Assembly (NCBI GenBank): GCA_002938075.1
Contig: PTLK01000021.1
Location: forward strand, 1 to 14,837
Length of the DNA stretch: 14,837 nt
Reading direction: 5' to 3'
DNA from: Alphaproteobacteria bacterium MarineAlpha3_Bin3
GTDB lineage: Bacteria > Pseudomonadota > Alphaproteobacteria > Rhodospirillales > Casp-alpha2
A model generated the notes under the pieces. It had not been told where the DNA came from and ran no database searches. It worked only from the letters and a program-made list of their open reading frames with translations. The translations under genes were made by a program, and so were the position numbers. Of this stretch, positions 5,875 to 13,716 are shown one piece after another. Positions within the stretch are counted from its first letter, which is position 1; every line of letters begins with the position of its first letter.

Positions 5875-7146
5875 ATGAGCAATCGTTTCTACGAAAATCC
5901 GGTCATCAAGTGGATCGAATACCGGCTGCCGATTTTCCATTTTATCGACGAATCGGTGGGCTCCGGATACCCGACGCCGAAAAACCTGAACTACTGGTGG
6001 AACTTCGGCTCACTGGCCGGCATCGTCCTGGTGATCATGATCGCGTCCGGCATCGTGCTGGCCATGAACTACACGCCGCACGTGGATTACGCCTTCGAAT
6101 CGGTCGAACGCATCATGCGCGACGTCAATTACGGCTGGCTGATACGCTACATCCACATGAACGGCGGCTCCATGTTCTTCATCGTCATCTACATCCACAT
6201 ATTCCGCGGCCTGTATTACGGGTCGTTTAAGGAACCGCGCGAGCTGTTGTGGATACTGGGTGTATTAATCCTGCTGACAATGATGGCCACCGCCTTCATG
6301 GGCTACGTGCTGCCGTGGGGGCAACAGAGCTTCTGGGCGGCGACGGTGATCACCAACCTGTTCTCGGCCATCCCCGTGATCGGCGAGGCCATCGTCACCT
6401 GGCTGTGGGGCGGGTTCACAGTCGGCAACCCGACGCTCAACCGCTTCTTCGCCTTCCACTACCTGTTGCCGTTCGTGCTGATCGGGCTGGTGTTCGTGCA
6501 TCTGTGGGCGCTGCACGTGCACAAGTCCAACAACCCCGTCGGCATCGACATCAAGGGGCCGCAGGACACCATCCCGTTCCACCCCTATTACACCATGAAG
6601 GACCTTTTCGGCCTGGGCGTGTTCATGGTTTTTTTCATGTTCTTCGTCTTCTTCGCCCCCAACATCTTCGGCGAGCCCGACAACTACATCAAGGCCAATC
6701 CCCTGGTGACGCCGGCCCACATCGTGCCGGAATGGTATTTCCTGCCCTCTTACGCGATTCTGCGCGCGGTGCCGGAAATCGGGTTCATCTCGGCCAAGCT
6801 GGGCGGCGTCATCGCCATGTTTGGCTCGACCCTGATTTTGATGCTTTTGCCGTGGCTCGACCGTTCCCCGGTCCGAAGCGCCCGTTTCCGGCCCATCTAC
6901 AAGCAGTTCTTCTGGGTGTTCGTGGTCGACTGCATCATCCTCGGCTGGGTCGGCGCCAACACGCCCGACGCCGTCTTCCACGGCGTGCCGTTCCTGTGGA
7001 TCGGCCGCGTAGCGACGGTATATTACTTCGCCCATTTCCTCGTCCTCATCCCGCTGATCAACATCCTGGAGAAGCCGAAGCCGCTGCCCGATAGCATCAG
7101 CGCCTCGGTGACGGAAGACGGCGGCGCGACGGAGGCGGCCGAATGA
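5875..7146 (+). CDS. petB: Cytochrome bc1 complex, cytochrome b subunit
   Basis: Cytochrome b is the membrane core of the bc1 complex, with the Qo and Qi quinone sites and two b hemes. The 423-residue protein has the full set of hydrophobic helices. The heme pairs are His94/His195 and His108/His209; both spacings within a helix are 14 residues, the bc1 pattern rather than the b6 pattern. The Qo-site PEWY motif is at 285-288, and LPWGQQSFW at about 146-154 is also conserved. It is a full-length fused cytochrome b, not split as in b6/subunit IV. The C-terminus carries a short acidic tail. The stop overlaps the petC start by four bases (ATGA), so petB and petC should be translated in step. The upstream Shine-Dalgarno is weak. 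Confidence 0.98.
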   Translation: MSNRFYENPVIKWIEYRLPIFHFIDESVGSGYPTPKNLNYWWNFGSLAGIVLVIMIASGIVLAMNYTPHVDYAFESVERIMRDVNYGWLIRYIHMNGGSMFFIVIYIHIFRGLYYGSFKEPRELLWILGVLILLTMMATAFMGYVLPWGQQSFWAATVITNLFSAIPVIGEAIVTWLWGGFTVGNPTLNRFFAFHYLLPFVLIGLVFVHLWALHVHKSNNPVGIDIKGPQDTIPFHPYYTMKDLFGLGVFMVFFMFFVFFAPNIFGEPDNYIKANPLVTPAHIVPEWYFLPSYAILRAVPEIGFISAKLGGVIAMFGSTLILMLLPWLDRSPVRSARFRPIYKQFFWVFVVDCIILGWVGANTPDAVFHGVPFLWIGRVATVYYFAHFLVLIPLINILEKPKPLPDSISASVTEDGGATEAAE

Positions 7147-7922
7147 TGATCAAACGGTTCCCCCTCTCCGTCCCGGCATTGGCTCTCGCGGGCCTGCTGG
7201 CCTTCGCCTCCGGCCCCGCCCTGGCCGCCGCCGGCGCCAAGCCTGAGGCCCGGGACTGGTCCTTCCATGGCATGTTCGGGACCTACGACCGCGGCGCCCT
7301 GCAACGGGGATTCCAAATCTACCGCGAGGTCTGCGCCGCCTGTCATTCCATGAGCCTCGTCGCCTACCGAAACCTGGCCGGCATCGGCCTCAGCGAAGAC
7401 CAGATCAAGGCCGTCGCCGCCGAATACGAGGTCACCGACGGCCCCAACGAGGAAGGCGAGATGTACTCCCGCCCGGCCAAGCCGTCGGACCGTTTCGTCG
7501 CGCCCTTTGCCAACGACAACGCCGCCCGCGCGTCGAACAATGGCGCCCTGCCGCCGGATCTGTCGTTGATGGCCAAGGCGCGGAAGGGCGGCCCCGATTA
7601 CCTCTATGCGCTGTTGACCGGCTACAAGGAAGAGTCCCCCGAAGGCGTCACCTTGATGGAAGGCATGCAGTACAACGTCTACTTCACCGGAAACCAGATC
7701 GCCATGGCGCCACCGCTGGCCGACGACGCGGTCGAATACCAGGACGGCACCAAGCCGACCTTGGCGCAATTGGCCCAGGACGTGACCACGTTCCTGAATT
7801 GGGCGGCGGAGCCGGAACTGGAGGAACGCAAGCGCATGGGCATCAAGGTCTTGCTGTTCCTGATCGTGCTGACGGCGATGATGTACGCGCTCAAGCGCCA
7901 AGTCTGGCGCGACCAGCACTAG
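7143..7922 (+). CDS. petC: Cytochrome bc1 complex, cytochrome c1 subunit
   Basis: Cytochrome c1 takes electrons from the Rieske cluster and passes them to a periplasmic or membrane cytochrome c. The 259-residue precursor starts with a Sec signal peptide (basic MMIKR, hydrophobic core, cleavage probably after ALA near residue 28). The heme c attachment motif CAACH is at 64-68. The sixth ligand is probably Met188 in GNQIAMAPPL. A C-terminal membrane anchor spans about 234-250 and is followed by a basic cytoplasmic end. Here petB and petC are separate genes, unlike the fused fbcH of Bradyrhizobium. The gene ends 23 bases before a strong terminator. Confidence 0.98.
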   Translation: MMIKRFPLSVPALALAGLLAFASGPALAAAGAKPEARDWSFHGMFGTYDRGALQRGFQIYREVCAACHSMSLVAYRNLAGIGLSEDQIKAVAAEYEVTDGPNEEGEMYSRPAKPSDRFVAPFANDNAARASNNGALPPDLSLMAKARKGGPDYLYALLTGYKEESPEGVTLMEGMQYNVYFTGNQIAMAPPLADDAVEYQDGTKPTLAQLAQDVTTFLNWAAEPELEERKRMGIKVLLFLIVLTAMMYALKRQVWRDQH

Positions 7923-7945
7923 GCGCAAATTTCGGAAATTTCAAG

Positions 7946-7981
7946 AAAGGCCGCCGTCTTCGAATTGCGGCCTTTTCTTTT
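7946..7981 (+). terminator. Intrinsic terminator after petABC, possibly bidirectional
   Basis: AAAGGCCGC (7946-7954) pairs perfectly with GCGGCCTTT (7967-7975) around a 12-base loop, and the tail reads TTTTCTTTT from 7973. It sits between the petC stop and the stop of the convergent aldolase/dehydrogenase gene. On the minus strand the stem is followed by TTTCTTG, so it may stop both transcripts. Confidence 0.85.
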
Positions 7982-7991
7982 GGAGCTTCCC

Positions 7992-10025
7992 CTACCTGAG
8001 CGCGGCGGCGATGTTGCCGCCGTCGACGGTTACGATGGCAGCCGTGGTCTTGGTTGATCGTGCCAGGTCGACGAAGACCTTGGCGACATCATCGGCGGTG
8101 ACTTCGCGGCCCAGCAGGTTGCCGCTCATGTAATCTGACTGGCTCAGCCCCCGGGCGCGGGCGCGTGCCTTGACCATATCGTCGGTCAACAGCCCTGAGC
8201 GGATGCGATCGGCATTGACGGCGTTCGACTTGATGCCTAAGTGCCCGTAATCGAGCGCGTATTGACGCATCAGCGCCATGGTCGCCGCTTTAGGTAATCC
8301 ATAAGGGCCGAAATCCTTGCTCGGATTGACCGCCTGCTTCGACGTGTTGAACAGCAGGCACCCGCCGGTGCCCTGCGCCACCATGACGCGGACGGCATTC
8401 TGGGCGACGGACTGATGGGCGAAGAAATTAAGCTCGAAGCTGTCACGCAACACCTTGTCCGGAACCTCGCCGATCGTCCCCGGCCAGGCGGCGCCGGCGT
8501 TGGAAACGACGATATCGACGCCGCCGTACTTTTTCACCACTTGGTCGAAGGCGCGCCGGACGGCACGGCTGTCGGTGACGTCGCAGGCGAGTCCCAGCCC
8601 ACCGAATTCCGCCGCCACCGCCAGTGCCGCCTTTTCGTCCTGGTCAAGCACCGCCACTTCGGAGCCTTCGGCGGCCAAGGCCCTCGCCGTCGCAGCACCA
8701 ATGCCGGAGCCACCACCGGTGACAACCGAGACATGGCGGGCTAGGGGTTTCTCGGATCCCTTGCCCAGTTTCGCCTGTTCCAGCGACCAGTATTCGATGT
8801 CGAAGGTGTCGGCCTCGGAAATAACCTTATAGGCGCCCAGGCGTTCGGCGGCGGTGATGACCTCGATGTTGGTTTCCGCCAGATCGGCAGTGATGCGGGC
8901 CGCCTTGGCGTCAGCGCCGAGCCCGAACAGCCCAAGCCCCGGCACCATGATCACCCTCGGCATGGGGTCGAGTTCGGTGCGCTTTATTTTCTGGCGGCGG
9001 TTGTTGCGTTTGAAATAGGCTTGGTAGTCCTTGACGTAGCGATCGAGCGCCCGGGCTGTCCCCTTGCGGAAGGCGTTAAGGCCGCCGGTTTCCGGCGCCG
9101 GGGTGATCAGCGGTTTCTGCTTGGTGCGTATGACATGGTCCGGCGTCGCCGTGCCCTGGCAGGCGTAGCGCCTTATGTCCTTGCCATTGACGAAATTCAG
9201 GACCTTCGCCCCGCCTCGGAAATCGAAGATTAGGCGTTTGCCGCCGTACCGCGTCAAGCCGCGAAGGACCGGCGCGATGTCGGCGACGGCCGTGGTTTTT
9301 TGCGGAAGTTTCGCGGCCGTGAAGACCTTCTTGCGGCCCTTTTTGAGCCGCAGCTCAGCCAAGGTCACCATCCCGATCATGCGGGAATACGCATGTTTGG
9401 CCGTGTCGCCAAAGGTAAAAATGCCGTGTTTCAACAAGATCAGCCCTTGCACCGACGGGTCGGCCTCATAGACCTGCAGCGTCTTCCTGGACAAACCTAA
9501 CCCGGGTTTGATGTAGGGCACATATCCCATCTTTTTGCCGAACAGACGCCGGCACAGCGCCTCGCCGTCCTTCTGGTCGGTCAGCGACAGCACCGCGTTG
9601 GCATGGGTGTGGTCGATGAACTTGTGCGGCAGAAAGGCATGCAGCAGCGTTTCCACGGACGGGTTGGGGGCCGTCGAATCGAGCAGGTTGACCCGCTGGG
9701 CGTTGACCATGTCCTCATCCGACAGCCTTTTCAGCTTAACTATTTCCCTGAGCGGCCCAAGGCGCACGGCGGGCAGGCCCTCGGGCTCGATGGCGGCCAT
9801 GTCCCAGCCCGAACCCTTGACGCAAAGCACTTCGATGTTTTGGCCCATGACGTCCTTCATGGTCGTCTTCACCGACGTGTTGCCGCCACCGTGCAGCACG
9901 AGGGCGGGCTCGCCGCCGAGAAGCCTGGACGTGTAGACGCGCAGCGCCCGGTCCCTGTTGACGCACTCTTTGGCGTAACGGCGCACAAAGGAGCGGGCTT
10001 CGCGGTCGGACCAGAGGTTCTTCAT
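7992..10025 (-). CDS. Bifunctional class II aldolase / short-chain dehydrogenase (RhaD-like fusion)
   Basis: This 677-residue fusion joins two enzymes. Residues about 10-235 form a class II aldolase/adducin domain with LHGGGNTSVK at 44-53, KGSGWDMA at 70-77, and probable zinc ligands in HTH (139-141) and KHG (His200). Residues about 430-677 form a short-chain dehydrogenase with the nucleotide motif TGGGSGIG (436-443), SNAG (508-511), Ser562 and YGLPK (Tyr575, Lys579). The middle segment with VPGLGLFGLG is typical of this fused family. Related RhaD-type proteins split rhamnulose-1-phosphate into lactaldehyde and DHAP and then oxidise the lactaldehyde. No rhamnose genes are seen here, so the substrate is open. 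The ATG at 10023-10025 has an AAGGGAGAGGG ribosome site. It lies 31 bases after the nitroreductase gene and is probably the last gene of that unit. Confidence 0.93.
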   Translation of the reverse strand: MKNLWSDREARSFVRRYAKECVNRDRALRVYTSRLLGGEPALVLHGGGNTSVKTTMKDVMGQNIEVLCVKGSGWDMAAIEPEGLPAVRLGPLREIVKLKRLSDEDMVNAQRVNLLDSTAPNPSVETLLHAFLPHKFIDHTHANAVLSLTDQKDGEALCRRLFGKKMGYVPYIKPGLGLSRKTLQVYEADPSVQGLILLKHGIFTFGDTAKHAYSRMIGMVTLAELRLKKGRKKVFTAAKLPQKTTAVADIAPVLRGLTRYGGKRLIFDFRGGAKVLNFVNGKDIRRYACQGTATPDHVIRTKQKPLITPAPETGGLNAFRKGTARALDRYVKDYQAYFKRNNRRQKIKRTELDPMPRVIMVPGLGLFGLGADAKAARITADLAETNIEVITAAERLGAYKVISEADTFDIEYWSLEQAKLGKGSEKPLARHVSVVTGGGSGIGAATARALAAEGSEVAVLDQDEKAALAVAAEFGGLGLACDVTDSRAVRRAFDQVVKKYGGVDIVVSNAGAAWPGTIGEVPDKVLRDSFELNFFAHQSVAQNAVRVMVAQGTGGCLLFNTSKQAVNPSKDFGPYGLPKAATMALMRQYALDYGHLGIKSNAVNADRIRSGLLTDDMVKARARARGLSQSDYMSGNLLGREVTADDVAKVFVDLARSTKTTAAIVTVDGGNIAAALR

Positions 10026-10056
10026 CGGCTATTCCCTCTCCCTTGGAATTCGATGC

Positions 10057-10767
10057 CTAGAAATCGATAAACGTGGCGAAGCTCTCCACCGGCTCGCGCT
10101 CCGTTACCAGGGCGTTTTCCGGCGCCGCGTGGTCCACATAGCCTAATGACATGCCGCAGATGACGACTTCATCCTCCGGTATGGAGAGCCGTTCGCGAAT
10201 GATCCTGTGGTAGTTGGCAAAGGCGGCCTGCGGGCAAGTGTGGAGTCCCTTGCCCCGGGCGGCAATCATGATGTTTTCCAGGAACATGCCGAAATCGAGC
10301 CAGCTGCCGATTTCGAGCATGCGGTCGATGGAGAAGATCATGCCCACGGGGGCGTCGAAGAACTCGAAATTGCGCCCGTGCTGGGCGTGCATTTTTTCCT
10401 TCTCGCCCCTTTCAATGCCGAGCAGGCCGTAAAGGTCCCAGCCGATCTTGCGGCGGCGGCTCAGGTAGGGCTCCGGGAATTCCAGGGGATAGTAGTTGTA
10501 TTCCCGCTCGGGCTTTCCGCCGCCGTCGTGGGCCTCCAGGATCGCCGCCGACAGCGCCGCTTTCGCCTCGCCGCCGATGACGGTGACCCGCCACGGCTGG
10601 ACATTGGTACCGCTGGGCGCGCGGCTGGCGAGCGCCAGCAGTTCCGTCACCGTTTCCCGGGTTACAAGGTCCGGCAGGAAGCGCCGGATCGAGCGCCGGG
10701 AAGCGATGGCTTCTTCCACGGTTTCGGCGATGTCGGGGTTTTTGGCGGGTGCGTTCAAGTTTCTCAT
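10057..10767 (-). CDS. Nitroreductase-family FMN oxidoreductase
   Basis: Members of this family are cytoplasmic FMN homodimers that reduce nitro groups, quinones or related acceptors with NAD(P)H. The product of about 236 residues shows the FMN phosphate-binding RRSIRRF at 24-30, ASRAPSGTNVQPWRV at 47-61, the middle RGKGLHTCPQAAFANYH, and the C-terminal VICGMSLGYVD. The natural substrate cannot be read from the sequence. The start needs care: AAGGGGG touches the ATG at 10765-10767 with no spacer, while TTG three codons later (10756-10758) has it at a normal nine-base distance. The protein would then begin LNAPAKN. The stop lies 31 bases before the aldolase/dehydrogenase start, suggesting co-transcription. 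Confidence 0.93.
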   Translation of the reverse strand: MRNLNAPAKNPDIAETVEEAIASRRSIRRFLPDLVTRETVTELLALASRAPSGTNVQPWRVTVIGGEAKAALSAAILEAHDGGGKPEREYNYYPLEFPEPYLSRRRKIGWDLYGLLGIERGEKEKMHAQHGRNFEFFDAPVGMIFSIDRMLEIGSWLDFGMFLENIMIAARGKGLHTCPQAAFANYHRIIRERLSIPEDEVVICGMSLGYVDHAAPENALVTEREPVESFATFIDF

Positions 10768-10826
10768 CCCCCTTGGCTTGGAAATCCATCGGCGGACTTT
10801 ACGACGAAGGCGCGGCGCGTCCCATC

Positions 10827-10861
10827 ATAAAATCCCCCTTAAAATCCCCGATAAATTCCCC
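10827..10861. repeat. Three imperfect tandem AT/C-run units in the gap before the nitroreductase gene
   Basis: Three units of 11-12 bases lie end to end: ATAAAATCCCC (10827-10837), TTAAAATCCCC (10839-10849) and GATAAATTCCCC (10850-10861). They are AT-rich in a GC-rich setting and sit in the 135-base gap between the aldo/keto reductase stop and the nitroreductase start. On the minus strand each reads as a G-run followed by ATTT. One copy runs into TATGAT, a possible -10 box for the nitroreductase gene, but no good -35 is visible. They could be operator sites or a slippage product. Confidence 0.5.
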
Positions 10862-10902
10862 AGGGCCGCTCCGATCCCCCTTTCGAGTCTCGCGCCGGCC
10901 GA

Positions 10903-11838
10903 TCACAGGCTTTCGACGTAACGGACCATCCGTCGGCGGATTTTGGCGTCGGGCAGGCGGCCTCGGGCGGCGCCCATGTTTTCTTTCATGTGGTCGACCC
11001 GGGACGTCGCTGGGATGGCGCAGGTGACGGCGGGGTGCGAAACGATGAACTTGAGGAAGAACTGGGCCCAGTTGGCGCAGTCGAAATCGGCCGCCCACGG
11101 CGGTAATGGATGGCGCTGGAAACGGTCGAACAAGTCGCCGCGCCGAAATGGCCGGTTGATGATCACCCCCAGCTGGCGATCGGCGGCCAGCGGCAGCAGC
11201 CGCTTTTCCGCCTCTCGGTCGAGGACGTTGTAGGTGAATTGGACGAAATCGATGGGCTTCTCGGTCATCACCTTCTCCAGGTCGCCGTGGCGGTTGCCGT
11301 GCGACGTGGTGACGCCGATATAGCGAACGCGGCCTTTCGCCTTCCACTCCAACAGCGTCTCCAGGTGGTCCTCCCAGGCCAGCAGGTTGTGGATCTGCAT
11401 CAGGTCGAAGCGGTCCTCGCCCCACAATTGTTCGGAGATCTCCATCTGCTTAACGCCGTGCCAGCGGATCGGGGTCCACACCTTGGTCGCGGAAAACAAC
11501 GATGGTCTTTTCCCAAGCCGCTTCAGGCAATAGCCGATGACCTCTTCGGAAGAGCCGTACATGGGCGATGAATCGATAACGCCACCGCCGGCTTCGAAGA
11601 ACGCCCGCAACACCTCGACCCGGACGTTGCGGGCCTGTTGGTCGTCGCCAACGCTGAAGGTGATCCACGATCCCATGCCGATGACGGGGATGCGCTCGCC
11701 AGTCGACGGGATGGCCTTGGTCCGCGCCTGGTAAGAAGCGGCGGAAATTCCGGAGCGGACGAAGGAGACAGCGGCGCCGAGGGCGGCCATCGACCCCAGG
11801 AAAGCGCGGCGGTTCAGGTTCCGTTGGCCCAGTTTCAT
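10903..11838 (-). CDS. Tat-exported aldo/keto reductase
   Basis: The 311-residue protein is an aldo/keto reductase with a twin-arginine signal at its N-terminus: NRRAFLG at 9-15 followed by a hydrophobic stretch to about residue 33. The catalytic tetrad is visible: Asp89 and Tyr94 in DSSPMYG, Lys119 in ATKVW, and His150 in QIHN. The barrel ends with a segment resembling the NADP site (AIPATSRVDHMKENMGAA). Cytosolic members reduce aldehydes and ketones with NADPH; for an exported copy the electron donor is unclear unless cofactor is carried out with the folded protein. The start overlaps the denD-like gene by four bases (ATGA), so the two are translated together. A gap of 135 bases with no clear terminator separates it from the nitroreductase gene. 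Confidence 0.92.
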   Translation of the reverse strand: MKLGQRNLNRRAFLGSMAALGAAVSFVRSGISAASYQARTKAIPSTGERIPVIGMGSWITFSVGDDQQARNVRVEVLRAFFEAGGGVIDSSPMYGSSEEVIGYCLKRLGKRPSLFSATKVWTPIRWHGVKQMEISEQLWGEDRFDLMQIHNLLAWEDHLETLLEWKAKGRVRYIGVTTSHGNRHGDLEKVMTEKPIDFVQFTYNVLDREAEKRLLPLAADRQLGVIINRPFRRGDLFDRFQRHPLPPWAADFDCANWAQFFLKFIVSHPAVTCAIPATSRVDHMKENMGAARGRLPDAKIRRRMVRYVESL

Positions 11839-12839
11839 TGTCCGGTTCCAAAGTCCTCAATGTAGTCCCCGATCACCCTCTCCAGGCTTTCGTCGGCGGG
11901 CAGGCCCAGCGCCCGGGCGCGGGCGTCGTCCATGACCAACGGCCACGACGTGACGATGGTCTCCGTCGCCGGGTCGGGCCGGGGCGTGATCGGGCCGAGG
12001 GAAATCCCCTTGTCGGCAGCGACGGCCTCAAGAGCGGTGATCATTTCGGCCACCGAATAGGCATTATTGGGCAGGCCCACCATCCGGTCGCCGCCCAAAG
12101 CATCACCATCGGCGTCCATGAGGCCGATCAGACCGGCGACGGCGTTGCGGGTGCCCAGCACCATCATCTTCGTTCCCATTCCCACCGGCAGCACGAATTC
12201 GTTCCCGGCCAGGGGCTCGCGGAAGACCCCCGAGGCGAACCCCGAGGCGGCAGCGTTGGGCGGGCCGGGGCGGATGATGACCGTCGGCAGCCGTGCCGCC
12301 CGGCCGTCGATGAAGCCCTTGCGGGTGTAATCGTTGATCATCAGCTCGCCGATGGCCTTGGTCATGCCGTAGGTTGTCTGCGGCGTCACCCGGGTCATAT
12401 CGTTGACGGTATCCGGCAACGCCTCGCCTCCGAAGACGGCCAATGATGAGGCGAAGACGACTTTCGGAACGCTATCCCGCGCCCGGCAGGCTTCGAGGAC
12501 GTTGTGGCCGCCGTCGAAATTGACCCGCATGGTGAGATCGAAATCCTGTTCGCCGCCGGCGCTGACCACGGAGGCGAGATGGAAAACGGCAATGTCGTCG
12601 CGGTCGATGAGGGCCGTTACCTGGCCGCGATCGGAAATGTCGCCGGCAGCCAGGGAAACGCGGTCGTCCAAGCCGTCGGGAAGTTCGTCAGGCACCTGGG
12701 CGTCGAACAGGACGAGGCTTTCAACCTCTTGTTGTTTTCCGGTCAGGCCTTCGGCCTTCCGCGCCTCTTGCCGCTCAATCAATTTCCGGGCAATGCCGAG
12801 GCCCAGAAACCCGCAGCCGCCGGTAATGACGATTTTCAC
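11835..12839 (-). CDS. denD: D-erythronate dehydrogenase-like (DenD) extended short-chain dehydrogenase
   Basis: DenD oxidises D-erythronate to 2-oxo-tetronate with NAD as the first step of a tetronate pathway. This 334-residue cytoplasmic protein has the GGCGFLG nucleotide motif at 7-13, Ser131/Ser132, and YGMTK with Tyr157 and Lys161. It also carries segments that set the DenD group apart from other epimerase-like proteins: FASSLAVFGG, LMINDYTRKGFIDGRAARLPT, IRPGPPNAAASGFASG with FREPL. The start is GTG at 12837-12839 behind a weak AGGG site, 27 bases after the exported hydrolase gene. The partner kinase (OtnK), aldolase (OtnC) and isomerase (OtnI) are not in the window, so the family call is firmer than the substrate. 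The stop overlaps the aldo/keto reductase start. Confidence 0.85.
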   Translation of the reverse strand: MKIVITGGCGFLGLGIARKLIERQEARKAEGLTGKQQEVESLVLFDAQVPDELPDGLDDRVSLAAGDISDRGQVTALIDRDDIAVFHLASVVSAGGEQDFDLTMRVNFDGGHNVLEACRARDSVPKVVFASSLAVFGGEALPDTVNDMTRVTPQTTYGMTKAIGELMINDYTRKGFIDGRAARLPTVIIRPGPPNAAASGFASGVFREPLAGNEFVLPVGMGTKMMVLGTRNAVAGLIGLMDADGDALGGDRMVGLPNNAYSVAEMITALEAVAADKGISLGPITPRPDPATETIVTSWPLVMDDARARALGLPADESLERVIGDYIEDFGTGQ

Positions 12840-12866
12840 GGTCCCAGGCCCTGGATATAACGGTGG

Positions 12867-13685
12867 CTATTTGAACGTCCGCGTTTCGCCCGGCGTCATG
12901 ACCACGATATTGGTCTTGAAATTGCCCAAGGCGGCCTTGAACTGTTCTGGCGTGCCCTTCAACAGTCCGAAGGTGCCGTAATGGAACGGCACCACGGTCT
13001 TAGTCTTGAGCAGGGTCTTGACCGCATAGGCCGCGTGCGCCGGGTCCATGGTAAACCAGCCGCCGATGGGCAGGAACGCTACGTCGGGCTTGTAGAATTC
13101 GGCGATGAACTTCATATCGCCGAACACGCCCGTGTCGCCGGCGTGATAGATAGTGTAGCCGTCTTCGAGCTTGATGATGTAGCCGGCCGGTTCGCCGCCG
13201 GGTTCCATGCTCATCTTGCCGCCGCTGTCCTTGTAGACGACTTCCGACGAATGCTCGGCCCGCACCATGGTGATGGTGATGCCGTCGCCGATGGGCTTGA
13301 CCGGGCCTGATTTATTGATGCGGACCAGTTGCTTCATGCCGGTCCAGCCGTTGGTCGCGAAGGTGCGGCCCATGTCGGCGTTGAGCACGATCTTGGCGCC
13401 GTTCATCTTGGCGATGGCGACCGAGTCGCCGATGTGGTCGCCGTGGCCGTGGGTGATCATCACCAGATCGACCTTGCCGAGCTTCTTCAGGTCCTTCAGA
13501 TCCTTCGGCGTTTTCGGGTTCTTGGTGATGAACGGATCGATCACGATCACCTTGCCCCCGGGCGTGGTGATCTTTAGCGCCGATTGCCCGAACCATTGGA
13601 TTTCCGCCGCTTCGGCGGTGGTCAAACCCGCCGCCAGCACAAACGCCAGCGCCGACAAGATACCGATGATTTTCTTTATCAACAT
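12867..13685 (-). CDS. Exported metallo-beta-lactamase-fold hydrolase (UlaG/UPF0173-like)
   Basis: The 272-residue precursor has a Sec signal peptide (MLIKK, hydrophobic core, cleavage after AEA near residue 26). A metal-dependent hydrolase of the UPF0173/UlaG type follows: WFGQSALKI at 31-39, DPF at 50-52, the metal motif THGHGDH at 78-84 (His79, His81, Asp83, His84), then His145, Asp184 in YHAGDTG, and His235 in VPFHYGTF. All metal ligands expected for a binuclear site are present. UlaG itself is a cytosolic L-ascorbate-6-phosphate lactonase; this protein is predicted to be periplasmic, so its substrate must differ or reach the periplasm. GGGAGGAATACC precedes the ATG, a strong ribosome site. 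It is the first gene of the minus-strand run with denD and the aldo/keto reductase. Confidence 0.92.
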   Translation of the reverse strand: MLIKKIIGILSALAFVLAAGLTTAEAAEIQWFGQSALKITTPGGKVIVIDPFITKNPKTPKDLKDLKKLGKVDLVMITHGHGDHIGDSVAIAKMNGAKIVLNADMGRTFATNGWTGMKQLVRINKSGPVKPIGDGITITMVRAEHSSEVVYKDSGGKMSMEPGGEPAGYIIKLEDGYTIYHAGDTGVFGDMKFIAEFYKPDVAFLPIGGWFTMDPAHAAYAVKTLLKTKTVVPFHYGTFGLLKGTPEQFKAALGNFKTNIVVMTPGETRTFK

Positions 13686-13716
13686 GGTATTCCTCCCAAA
13701 GTCTTATTGGCGGCGG

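Noticed and set aside
6265..7928. Long minus-strand frames across petB and petC
   Set aside because: They are opposite cytochrome b and c1 with all heme ligands; the translations are His/Gln/Arg-rich shadows typical of antisense GC-rich DNA.
8000..8030. GC-rich inverted sequence near the end of the aldolase/dehydrogenase gene
   Set aside because: It lies inside codons of the conserved C-terminal VDGGNIAAALR; repeated GCC/GGC codons explain it.
12840..12856. Small palindrome CCAGG-C-CCTGG just before the DenD-like start
   Set aside because: The one-base centre cannot form an RNA loop and arms of five bases are common by chance at this GC content; it also overlaps the weak ribosome site.
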